Of a DNA stretch of 39,674 bases, positions 30,527 to 39,674 are shown in pieces. The DNA is from Cudoniella acicularis (taxonomy: Eukaryota; Ascomycota; Leotiomycetes; Helotiales; Helotiaceae). The notes beneath the pieces were generated by a model. That model saw nothing but the letters and a program-made list of their open reading frames with translations, was not told the DNA's origin and ran no database searches. Location of the stretch: NCBI GenBank assembly GCA_013054445.1, contig JAAMPI010000394.1, forward strand, positions 1 through 39,674. The letters are read 5' to 3'. Position numbers and translations under genes: made by a program. Each line of letters opens with the position of its first letter. The stretch's first letter is position 1.

Positions 30527-32704
30527 ATGACTTCAACCCAGTATCTTTCCGAAGAGGAGATTGACGAATTTGTCGAAGATCTGGACCGAGATAGCGATGG
30601 CTTCATCGACTATGACGAGGTTGAAGCAAAGTTGGACGAAGTTCACGATGAAATCGCTCCCGAACCAAAGCCTCACAACTTGAATCATGACAGTACGGAA
30701 GGTGCTCAACGACATGCGTTTTTAAAGAGCGTTATGGGAACAGAAGAACAGCGCATCTCACGAGCCGATTTTTCGAATACAGTGAGAAGTTGGAATGTGC
30801 CTTCCCTCGACCCAGACAAGCAGGCCGAGCAGGATCATGATGAATACATGAAGTCGATGTCATGGGGACGGCGTCTTCGGGCGTACTGGTCTGTAGAGGG
30901 AAGGGAAGTGATGTTTATTGCGTTGGTGATCGCATTGCAGATTGCATTTGGAACTTGGCAGCTGGTTGAATATCTTTCAAACATCACTTATAGAAATGTA
31001 AGTCCCACTCTCAGCTATATTTCGAGCAGTAACTGAAATTTGCAGGCTTTTGGCTGGGGTATTGTTTTTGCAAAGACATGTGCTGGAATTCTGTGAGTTC
31101 TTCTTTCTTTTGAGTTTTCAACCTTACGCCTTCCAAACTGACTTATTGAAAGATATCCAACTCTTTTTTTCCTCATCCTCTCAATGTCAAGATACCTCTC
31201 CGCTGTTGCAAGAAAGTCTTACTTCTTCTCAAGACTTATAAACTGGGATAAAGCACAAAGTTTTCATATTATCATTTCGATTGTTGCACTTGGATTTGGA
31301 ACACTCCATGCAATTGGACATCTCACCGGGTAAGTATTCGAATCTAGATACTCATCAAGACATATATATCTAATTCGATTCTTCAGATCGTTCTTGTACT
31401 CGAGCAGACCAGCGCAAAGAGGAGCCGCTATTACAGCAGTGGGGCAGGCCCGTTCATACAGACAATACGTTGCTTTAATTCCCGGATGGTCTGGGGTTGC
31501 AGCATTGGGACTTTTCTGGATTATGGCACTACTCAGTATGCCGATTGTTCGAAAACGAAGCTACGAACTTTTTCAACTCGGACACCTACTTATGTTCCTG
31601 ATTATTGGACTCTTGTGCGCACACGGAGCAGCTGGTCTATTCCAATACCCTATGCTAGGCTTCTGGCTTGCTTTTCCAACCTTTTTAGTTGTGTTTGAAC
31701 GTGCAGTCCGTATAGGTTACGGCTTCCATTTCATCCCTGCTATCCTCGAAGTTTTGGATTCGGAGACAGTCGCCATTACGGTAACAGTTCCACAATACCG
31801 GTATTGGAAATATAGGGCAGGACAATACGTTCTTATCACTGTTCCCAAATTGTCTCTATTCCAGTGGCACCCTTTCACCATTTCAACATGCATTGGGAAT
31901 GAAATGCAAGTTCATATCAAAACAGATGGGAATTGGTCGTCGAAGCTGCGTGCAATGGCTGGAAGCAGTGGAAAGCAGCAGATCAAAATCTGCCTCGATG
32001 GACCCTTTGGCGCCCCTGCCCAAAGATTCTACGAATTCGACAACAGCATAATCCTCGGATCTGGCATCGGAGTTACACCCTTCAGCGGCATTCTCACCGA
32101 TCTCCAAGCACGGGAAGATCGCCAACTACCAGATGTCTCTCCTTCCTCTTCAACAACATGGATCAACGGAGAGAAACCACGAAAGCAAAGCGGCGGCAAA
32201 CGAACCTTCTATCGCCAAGTCGATTTTCACTGGATTGTCAAAGATAAGAACCATTTACTCTGGTTCTCAGATCTACTCAACAGCATTTCGAAGAGTGCAT
32301 TGACACACCACAGCGATGAAATTCCCCACCTCGACATCCGAATCCAGACACATGTGACGCAGAAAAGGAAATGCATTTCTACACATGTCTACAGATATCT
32401 CCTCGAAATTCATCGTACCGATACTCACCCCGAATCTCCTTTAACCGGGTTATTGAACCCTACGCGTTTTGGGCGTCCTGATTTGGGTAAGATTATGAAT
32501 GAGCATTATGAGAGTATGTTGAAGACTCTTAAGGAAACAGGAGAGAAGGGAATAGAGGTTAGGAAGAGGAGGGTGGGGGTATTCTTTTGTGGTGCGCCGC
32601 CGATTGGGTATGAGTTGGCGGATCGCTGTCAGCTTCTGACGCTGAGGGGGAGAGAGGATAGGAGCTTTCTGGAATATCATTTTATGATGGAGGTCTTTAA
32701 TTAG
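30527..32704 (+). CDS. noxC: NADPH oxidase with N-terminal EF-hand (NoxC type)
   Basis: Four exons: 30527-30997, 31046-31092, 31153-31329, 31387-32704; introns of 48, 60 and 57 nt; 670 residues. An EF-hand loop at residues 20-31 (DRDSDGFIDYDE) has Asp at 1, 3, 5 and Glu at 12, so it should bind calcium. A ferric-reductase-type membrane domain follows; two helices carry the paired haem histidines, spaced 13 residues apart in SFHIIISIVALGFGTLHAIGH and 12 apart in GHLLMFLIIGLLCAHG. Then come the FAD motif HPFTIS and NADPH motifs GSGIGVTPF and FCGAPPIGYEL, and a C-terminal aromatic end (MMEVFN). The enzyme passes electrons from NADPH across a membrane to oxygen, making superoxide. An N-terminal EF-hand separates the fungal NoxC group from NoxA and NoxB, which depend on NoxR instead. 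Confidence 0.94.
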
Positions 32705-34322
32705 ATTGGGTCAGAGTCTTGGTTTTGTGCTCGAGCGTGGTGTTATGGGTATATCTTATATGACTTTTATGATGACGATGTTTTACAATGGCAAACGATC
32801 TCTTGCTCAATACTTAGAGGGCAATGCATTATTGAAATAATCACTGCCTCTAGTAAACGACAGAAGTAATAACTGTCGGCAATGCCCTGTAAAATGCCTT
32901 TACCCCGGCCCGGACAACACTCATTCGGTTACTTAGTCGGGTTACTCTCCAGGGTATTTTCCGAGTGATGGGTTCCAGCAATTTCTCGAAAGCCCCGAGC
33001 AGACTGCCCGCGGGTGCCAGAATCCAACTCCCAAGCTGGCCAGTAGCTTCAATATGCCATAGTAGCAGAGTTATTTAGATTTATTAACGTTGAGATGAAC
33101 ACATTCTGACTTTCATCCCGTCTCCTAATTAACGCTTAGATAAAACCCGAATAAAAGATTACTAAACATCAATTAAAACCTCTCATATATTTTTAAGTGC
33201 ATCGGACTCGTTCTACACGTTGATTCGCGCGATTATTGCCAAATCACATAATCTTCATGCAATTTTGATTAGTATGAATACCTTTTTGGCTCGCTGGAGC
33301 CTTATAAAGACAGCCTCCACCGCGTCGAAATTTCCACCTTTTCTCCTCTATTCAACTGCAAAGATTTCACTTCTTTTGAGTTCCCTTAAGAATAATTTCT
33401 TTCAAGTTTTGTCTCCCTTTTTTTGCTCTCCACTTTGAATTTCAATACAGTATTTGTCATTTCTTTCCTCTTGTTTCACCTGCACATCTACCTTCACTTA
33501 TTCGGAGTGGATCAACAATTCCAAAAACATCCTGACAAGACGCAAGTACCAGCGTACCACCTGTCCGATCTGTCTCAAAACTTCTCGCACGGCGGCGCAG
33601 GGCGCAGAGCAGCGCCGAATTCGCTACGTGCCCCTCCTTCATATCTTCCTTCTTCCCGATATCAAGCTTCTCCAACCGTCGAAGTCGACCATCAATACAT
33701 TCCAAGGTTATTTGTCATGCCTCGTTCATCCCCAGTCAACTAGGGCACGCCCGGAAAGTTTCCGCCGGCTCTGCTTGCAGTAGCCTCCCAGGGGCACAGA
33801 AAACAGATCCACGTGTAATGTTACATGCTTGGCTAAACAACTCAAATCATTTGCGACTCGCAGAATCCCCAATCGGGTATCTCGTGTATGTCTGTGCCTT
33901 TCTTTCACCGCTGCTGTCAAAACAGATAGGCTTTCGGAGCGGATTTTGTTGGTGCAAAATCACAAGGGTTAGTTAGGTCGTGGGGTTCAATGTTCAATGA
34001 CCCCGCTATGGAGGCTTTCCCTTCTAAATGCGACGATGGGATCTGGGCTGGGCTCGAGCAGCTCGGCGTCCAAAACTCGAGGTGCCTGCGAATATGTGAG
34101 GGGATTTGAGCAAACGCCCTGGCTAGATGCCTTTGAGTGAACCCCTTGTTGTCCTACCGGAAGAGTCCATGACTAAGGTAGCTGGAATTTCGGTGTTGCC
34201 CCTCTTTTGAAGGGAAGTATTTATATAACGATGACTTTACCCTCTCCTTACTTTTCTGGCAAGCCAATTTAATTTGTAGAGCTCAAGAAGAATATATTTT
34301 TGAATTCCAACAAAAAGAAATC
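32705..34322. other. Intergenic region, 1.6 kb, no gene recognised
   Basis: Short overlapping frames only (up to about 109 codons, 33423-33783), low complexity and without a known domain. The right end contains the promoter of the GFA-domain gene, with a TATTTATATAA box at about 34218-34228, some 100 bp before the ATG. Confidence 0.5.
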
Positions 34323-34859
34323 ATGTCTGCCGATCACGGAAAATGCCACTGCGGTGAGGTCGAATGGAAGGTTAAGCTTGAGGATAGAGCACACATCTTA
34401 TGGTAAGAAACGTTTGTTTCCCCACTCACACAAATACAATTTTACTAATAGAAAAACAGCCATTGCGATACCTGCAAGACCCTGGGAGGAGGATCCTACA
34501 CCCTCAACCAAGTCGTCCCTAAGGAGAACTTGAACATCACAAAGGGCAGCCTCAAAACATATACCTACTACGGGGATTCTGGTTCGTTCATCCGTTCCCT
34601 TTTAAAATCGAATGGTATGAATTGTATGCTGATTGCAATTGGAAAAATAGGCAAAGCAGTTATTTGCTACTATTGTCCAAACTGCACCACTCACATCTAC
34701 CACCATCAAACGGTAATGGGTGATGACAAGATCGTTGTCCGTACTATTCTCCTCGATCAAGGAAAGAGCATTCAACCTGGTCTCGAGATCTATGGAAAGG
34801 CTCGTCTGCCGTGGGTGAAGGAGGTTGCTCATACTTTCGAATCGGTGCCACCGATGTAG
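34323..34859 (+). CDS. GFA-domain protein (glutathione-dependent formaldehyde-activating / CENP-V family)
   Basis: Three exons: 34323-34402, 34460-34581, 34651-34859; introns of 57 and 69 nt; 136 residues. Zinc-binding motifs appear in order: CHCGEVEW, then CHCDTCKTLGGG (the first Cys is made across the exon 1/2 junction), then CPNCTTHIY. This is the mss4-like GFA fold. The family is named for an enzyme reported to make S-hydroxymethylglutathione from formaldehyde and glutathione, but most fungal members have unknown substrates. Intron 2 has a GTTCGT donor, less usual than the GTAAGT seen around it. Confidence 0.93.
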
Positions 34860-35297
34860 AGGGGTTGGGGAAGATTTTTGGGATAATAGGCGAGTGTTAC
34901 ATAAGACGAAAATAACCACTCAACCCTATAGGTTATAGGTTTCCTTGACTTGGGTATGGCAATGTGTTTTGGAATTAGAGCTTTTCCATTTTTAAATTCT
35001 TGGAATTATATCTCTAGTATTGTTAGATTCTCAACATTTGATGCATATTGCTGTAAAATGCCAACTTCGGTCCTATACACCCATGAGCAACTTGATATGA
35101 CTGGAGACCCGAGAGTGAGTTGACTTGTTGATCTCAACCGCGGGCAATTCCACAGGACTTTGGTGAGGTTGGCACTTCTTGCCTTAAGTCGATTCGTCAT
35201 TATATACCTATTTTCTACACCCACTAGTAACACAAGGGTCCATTGCCGTATGAATCCATCCGCCCACCAACCACGCCGATCGCTGTCAAATAAACGC
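34860..35297. other. Convergent intergenic region between the GFA gene and ERV25
   Basis: Both flanking genes end here. Only 3' untranslated sequence is expected and nothing else is recognised. Confidence 0.55.
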
Positions 35298-36126
35298 CTA
35301 GATGAGATGCTTTGACCTGCGTAGAACTTAGTACTCTCCCGCAAATTATATTCAAGCATTGGAGAACATACCTGAAGTACGCCCTCAAATAAATAACCTG
35401 CCACGCTCCCAAAGCAACCAGCATTCCCATTGTGCTAAAAGCAAACCATTTCACCCGATTATTCGTGCTCTCATTGGTATCCCTAAGCTTCTGCTCTCGA
35501 CTTCGTAGATAATCCATCTCGGCCACGATTTCTTGGACCATTTCCTCAATCCGCCGTAATTCTGTCTCGACTGGCTTAAGCTTCTCAGTTGCTTGGACTG
35601 CAGACCAATCTTTTGCATCTGCGCCAATATCGATGTCGAGTTCGATGTGTCGGAACGGATTTGATACTCCCCTGGCTAGAAAAAATATCAGCATGAGGCT
35701 GGGAATGGGCAATTAGAATACTTACAACCGGTGAAGTGGTTCTCGAAGCAGACGTCGAAAGATGCATCAGCGTGAGAAGTGAAGGCCATTCTCTGCTCTC
35801 CAACCACATCCTTTGGCTTTCCATACTCGTTTCCAACAGCATCCTTAATCTGTACACCGCAAACGTCAACACTTGTCCCCAGCGTCCAAATTTCTTTGCA
35901 GAATAACACTTACGTGCATATCCACCTTCATGCCATCCCCTTTAAAACCATCCACGGTAGCCGTAACCACAACTAACGTATCCTTTGCAACAAAGTTCCG
36001 AATACATCTCTCCCTACTCCTGTCTCCCGCACTCTTTGCTTCGATGTCGAATTTCAACGCCTCGGCGCAGGCAAGGAAAAAGAGCAGACTGCACAAGGAG
36101 CGCAGTATCGACTGGGGGAACGCCAT
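35298..36126 (-). CDS. ERV25: p24-family cargo receptor Erv25 (emp24/gp25L/p24)
   Basis: Four exons on the minus strand: 36126-35914, 35849-35726, 35675-35372, 35316-35298; introns of 64, 50 and 55 nt; 219 residues. A signal peptide (about 1-23, [10 protein letters not shown]) leads to a GOLD domain with the two conserved Cys (in RERCIRNF and FDVCFEN), then [23 protein letters not shown], a coiled-coil ([26 protein letters not shown]), a transmembrane helix ([21 protein letters not shown]) and a short cytosolic tail ending RSKHLI. The 19-nt last exon encodes that tail; without it the protein would lose its trafficking signal. Erv25 (p24-delta) cycles between ER and Golgi in COPII and COPI vesicles and sorts cargo, including GPI-anchored proteins. 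Confidence 0.96.
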
Positions 36127-36255
36127 GCTGTCGAATTTGGTCGTGTGAGTTTATCGAGTTGCTGATTCTCTGGTCGCAATCGCGTAAAGGGGAAAGAATT
36201 TAGACGTGGCTCCTTCTGAAGGGTGACAGGGGTCTAGCAACCCCGGAATATAAGT

Positions 36256-36261
36256 CACGTG
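36256..36261. promoter_or_regulatory. CACGTG E-box in the ERV25/U1-C divergent promoter
   Basis: A CACGTG hexamer midway in the 243-bp gap between the start codons of ERV25 (36126, minus) and U1-C (36370, plus). Such sites bind Cbf1 or other bHLH factors; assignment is by sequence match only. Confidence 0.4.
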
Positions 36262-36369
36262 GGGGCGTCGCGAACTTTGTTTGAGAGCTTCAACTTCTTG
36301 GAACTTTCAAAAGAAGTCCTCAAAGCCAACGATCTACTATTTAACTACAACGCCTCTAAGCCAGCAAAT

Positions 36370-37188
36370 ATGCCTAAATGTAAGTCTTGCTTTTCGCAAC
36401 TACTCTTACGACATCTGCTAACATGAAAATAGTCTTCTGTAAGTTCCACTTTGCGCGACACAGCTTAGGCTCCCCTCCAGAGCGACAGAGACTGATCACG
36501 TATAGGCGATTACTGCGATGTCTACCTCACACACGACTCGATGAGCGTCCGAAAGGCGCACAATAATGGACGAAATCATCTACGAAATGTTGTCGATTAC
36601 TACCAACGTACATACCCTTCTTCCCAATATCCTCGAACCAAGCTAATAGTTCTGATCACAGAAATCGGACATGAAAAGGCCCAATCAGTAATTGACTCCA
36701 TCACCTCCTCATATGCCGCAGAAGGCCAATCTTCATCCAACCCTATGCTCGGCCAAAACCCCGGCGTTCACCCACCACCACCTTTTGCATTCCCAGGCGG
36801 TTTGTCTCCCCTGTACTTGTCGTCTCCTTCCTTTTCTCCATATATCATATCCCCATAAAACTACACATAACTAACATACTTGGACACAGGCATACCTCCA
36901 CCACCATTCGGCATGCCTATCCCACCGCCGGGCTCTCTCCCACAAGGCATGATCCCACCTCCAGGTGGCCGCGGAATGCCTATGCCACCCTTTCCTGGCG
37001 GCCCTGGCGCTCCTCCGATTCCACTTCCTGGCATGCCGTTCCCACCACCCGGAGGTCTTCCGCCCAATTTCCAATTCCCACCACCATTGCCAGGAGGATT
37101 CCAACCACCGCCTGGATTTCCGATGCCTCCACCAGGTGCAATGCCGGGTTTTGACCAGGGGAATCAACAAGGTGGAGATAGACGATGA
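36370..37188 (+). CDS. YHC1: U1 small nuclear ribonucleoprotein C (U1-C / Yhc1)
   Basis: Five exons: 36370-36379, 36433-36438, 36506-36607, 36662-36799, 36890-37188; introns of 53, 67, 54 and 90 nt; 184 residues. The first exon is 10 nt and the second only 6 nt (TCTTCT), giving [17 protein letters not shown]. The matrin-type zinc finger uses C6, C9, H24 and H30, the same positions as human U1-[25 protein letters not shown] across the exon 3/4 junction is the family's most conserved block. The C-terminal half is Pro/Gly/Met-rich, as in other U1-C proteins. U1-C stabilises pairing of U1 snRNA with the 5' splice site. Confidence 0.95.
36433..36438 (+). other. 6-nt microexon of U1-C (codes Phe4-Phe5 with flanking bases)
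   Basis: It is framed by AAAATAG and GTAAGTT. Intron 1 has a CTAAC branch point at 36419-36423. Both flanking introns are in phase 1, so skipping joins exon 1 to exon 3 without a frame change and yields MPKCDYC. Confidence 0.85.
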
Positions 37189-38105
37189 ACTGAGTCAAAT
37201 TGTATACGTTGATATAGTGATTTGGTGAAGATGTGTACAACTTCGTCAAGCGATCAAAAGATGGCGGCTGAAGGACTGTACTACAAACTGGAGACGAGAC
37301 TTGAAATATGGCGTTCAGGGCATGGAGTTTGGGCGAAAAATGCACTTGAAGAAAGAGGACTAAATCTGCATATTTTGTAGAACAGTACTCAATAGCGAAG
37401 GGAAAGAAAGCCAAACAAATACCCGCAAAGCAAAATAAAGATCCTCTTTTAAATTGTGGAAACCTAAATTGTGAAAACCTTCAAATTACGATTAATTCTT
37501 GCCTCCCGGCTCTTGCTTCTTGGCTATTTGCTATTGGCTACTGGCTATTGGACATAGCAATGGGTTGCTAACTTATCAATACCTAGGTACAGTAGGATGT
37601 AAAGCCCACCACTTTCAATCTCCTCAACATCACATGCCATGTTAAGGATGTTTGTTACTTTTAACTCACTTAGTTGAAGGAAGGCGGGAACACAATTCCA
37701 AACACATCATTTTCACAAAATTAACTCTTATCCATTCTCTTAGCTAATCCAGATATCTATGAGGAAAAAGCTTCAACTATCGAATCAGACGAAGAGTGGG
37801 GATGCCTTAGCTTTTAGCTTTCTCTCTCCCTCATAATGTGAGAGAGCTGTGTTGGGAAAAATGAAGGGGTAAAGGGTGTGATGTGTGTGATGTGACAAAG
37901 ATCTTCCGGGTATTCAACCTTCCAGAACAACGTAACGCCACGCTTGAATATCTGCCTGCCTGCCTGCCTTTCCTGCCTTCCCTGCCCACTCTTCCCTCCA
38001 TCCATGCAAAGTACGCAGATTCAGCCGCATATTCCATCGAAAAATCTCACAAAAGCTTATATCATAGAATCATTTCCTCGTTCGAATGCGATCCCGAGAT
38101 GACAT
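37189..38105. other. Convergent intergenic region between U1-C and SNF1
   Basis: 3' untranslated regions of both genes. It contains a TACCTAGGTA palindrome (37580-37589) and the short TGCC repeat at 37953-37968. No gene recognised. Confidence 0.5.
37953..37968 (+). repeat. Short (TGCC)4 microsatellite
   Basis: Four perfect TGCC units followed by imperfect TTCCTGCC and TTCCCTGCC units to about 37985. Confidence 0.8.
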
Positions 38106-39674
38106 TCAGTCGGCTTCGGCAAGTTGGATGATCAACTTGGAGGCCAAGTCCAGGAATGGAAATGGTGAGGTGACTTCCTTCTCTTCCAGCAACATACCCT
38201 CTGGAGTTTCGTAGCCTGCACACTTGAAATCAACAAGATACACACCTGGCTCCATTTCGTAGAGCTGAATGTCAAGATGCATAACCACAGTATCCACTGG
38301 CTCCATTTTTGTCGGCTTGGGGGGAGATGGGACCTCTTGTGAGCCGCCTGCACTACTAATAGAGGCTATGGAATGGCGTCGAAGGTCTATTGAAGATGAG
38401 TGAGTTGATCCAGGAATAACAACAACAGGATGGTACATACCGTCTTTGCGCCAGCGAACGCGAAGGACCCATGGATCTGCTGGTAGTTTGTAATGAGCAT
38501 CGGGATCGACCCTGTTGAATCGGAGGCTAGATCTGTCCGCATCATTCATAGACTCGGAATGATGTAGGGATGCCCCACTGGCATTTAACACGAAGCTATT
38601 ATTGTTCGTCCTACTATCATCAGCGGAGAACGTAAGTTAAAAGATATACTCACCGATCCTCATGATATTCCTCGTGAGGTTCCCAGTCCTCATCAACAAC
38701 CCATTCCGCCCCAAGCTTCTGAAGTGCGCGATATATACATCCAATCGCTTCAAGTGGCTGATTGCGTGACCGGATGCCGAATTGCCATTTCGTAGGCTTT
38801 GTCTTCTTCTGTGGAACGGGTGTCATTCCAGCTGGTCTTTTGCTGGCTTCATCAAGCTTAATCTGGCTTCGAGAATGGGGATTGAGACGGCGGGCAGTTT
38901 CGGCCTTTTCTGCTTCCGTTTGGGGGGTTGGAGAGTCGGTTTCAGAGTGAGTGTTTGAGAGGGGCTTTCCAACATCTCTTCCATTTTTACGAGCTTCCAT
39001 AAAGTCTCGATGATACGCAGGGAGACTGCTGGGGAGGATGCCGATTTTACTGACATATGGTCTAATGGATCTGTCCGTACCGATTGAGCTCGATGAACGT
39101 GGTGACATTGCGTCTACGAGGGGGCTTGGGCGGGATAGAGGTGGAGCTTGATCTGCCGCAGGGTCCTTCACAACCGGCGAAGGAGGCGGAGATATAGCAC
39201 TGTCAAGTCGAATGCCATCATTCCAAGCAGGAGGCGATGGTGCTTGGAATAGTAGTTGTCCTTTGTCATCGGCAAGGTTTGCTATAAATGGATGATAAGT
39301 TAGTATCTTGATAGAATATGGTATCTCGAGGTAACCAGTTTACACAAGCTAGAGCGGATTGCTTACGATTTGCTTGCATCAACTTATTCTCTCTCACAAT
39401 TAAGTACGCATCTTTGATGGCGGATGGCTCTTCAGCAGCCAGAGCTTCTTGAACATCCTTCATACCGTAACCCATGGTCTTACTGATCTTTTCTGTAACT
39501 TGGATGTGCAACTTTTCCTGAACCGCAGGGCTTGCGTGTGGTGCTATGGTCTTCGCAGTGATGGCTTTTGTCGGATCGACTCCGGTATCAATGAATTCTT
39601 CCACAGGGGGCTGAAGGTACATTGGCAGGTTCTTCACGAACCAAGGATCCAGTCGAATCTCTTCGATTGTTGCT
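38106..39674 (-). CDS. SNF1: Snf1/AMPK catalytic subunit, C-terminal part (cut by the window edge)
   Basis: Exons on the minus strand: >39674-39367, 39281-38654, 38613-38441, 38386-38106. The window holds the end of the kinase domain (ATIEEIRLDPWF), the VKNLPMYLQPP linker, the UBA-like autoinhibitory segment (KTMGYGMKDVQEALAAEEPSAIKDAYLIVRENKL), a long Ser/Pro/Thr-rich disordered stretch, and the C-terminal regulatory domain (KWQFGIRSRNQPLEAIGCIYRALQKLGAEW ... HLDIQLYEMEPGVYLVDFKCAGYE). Snf1 is the energy-sensing kinase for derepression of alternative carbon use. Two junctions are uncertain. The intron at 38614-38653 is only 40 nt and ends in a tandem ATAGTAG acceptor. The 54-nt intron 38387-38440 (GTATGT...CAATAG) has no in-frame stop, so retention would add 18 residues. 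Confidence 0.93.

Noticed and set aside
1..39674. CRISPR array, prophage, bacterial operon or toxin-antitoxin system
   Set aside because: No regularly spaced repeats or bacterial genes; introns and gene content are plainly fungal.

Overview
The window reads as a gene-rich stretch of a filamentous ascomycete genome (Pezizomycotina; a helotialean or other leotiomycete is my guess, from overall feel only). The signs are short GT-AG introns of about 45-90 nt with CTRAC-like branch points, genes on both strands without operons, and a set of proteins typical of filamentous fungi, including an EF-hand NADPH oxidase and a hexose-family transporter. Joining exons by reading frame and protein-family expectation gives fifteen genes, one of them cut by the right edge.

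Layout. 669-3590 (-) is a three-domain fusion: isochorismatase-like, AlkB-type dioxygenase and GST-like. 6310-7232 (+) is a dienoyl-CoA isomerase/enoyl-CoA hydratase. 7.25-9.8 kb holds no gene but has two families of decayed repeats and a tRNA-Val-like pseudogene with an intron. 10026-12134 (-) is an MFS sugar transporter. 14987-17017 (-) is a protein with eleven CCHC zinc knuckles. 19523-20668 (+) is a Kv-beta-like aldo/keto reductase with an apparent one-base frameshift. 20829-21674 (-) is a single-pass membrane protein with PY motifs.

The second half is mostly housekeeping: TFIIH subunit Tfb5 (22224-22548, +), mitochondrial ribosomal protein uL16m (23079-23946, -), replication factor C large subunit Rfc1 (24439-27858, +), RACK1/Asc1/CpcB (28476-29703, +) with a U24-type C/D snoRNA in its second intron, an EF-hand NADPH oxidase of the NoxC type (30527-32704, +), a GFA-domain protein (34323-34859, +), the p24 cargo receptor Erv25 (35298-36126, -), U1 snRNP protein C with a 6-nt microexon (36370-37188, +), and the C-terminal half of the Snf1/AMPK kinase (38106 to the window end, -).

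The genes do not form one pathway. They touch replication and repair (Rfc1, Tfb5, the AlkB fusion), translation (RACK1, uL16m, U24), splicing (U1-C), secretion (Erv25), redox chemistry (Nox, GFA, AKR) and carbon sensing (Snf1, the transporter). The most unusual observations are the three-domain fusion with a Cys-to-Ser change, the zinc-knuckle gene in which all ten introns fall inside knuckles, the U1-C microexon whose skipping would stay in frame, the intronic U24 snoRNA, and the frameshifted reductase. I did not find a clear, wholly new multi-gene system.
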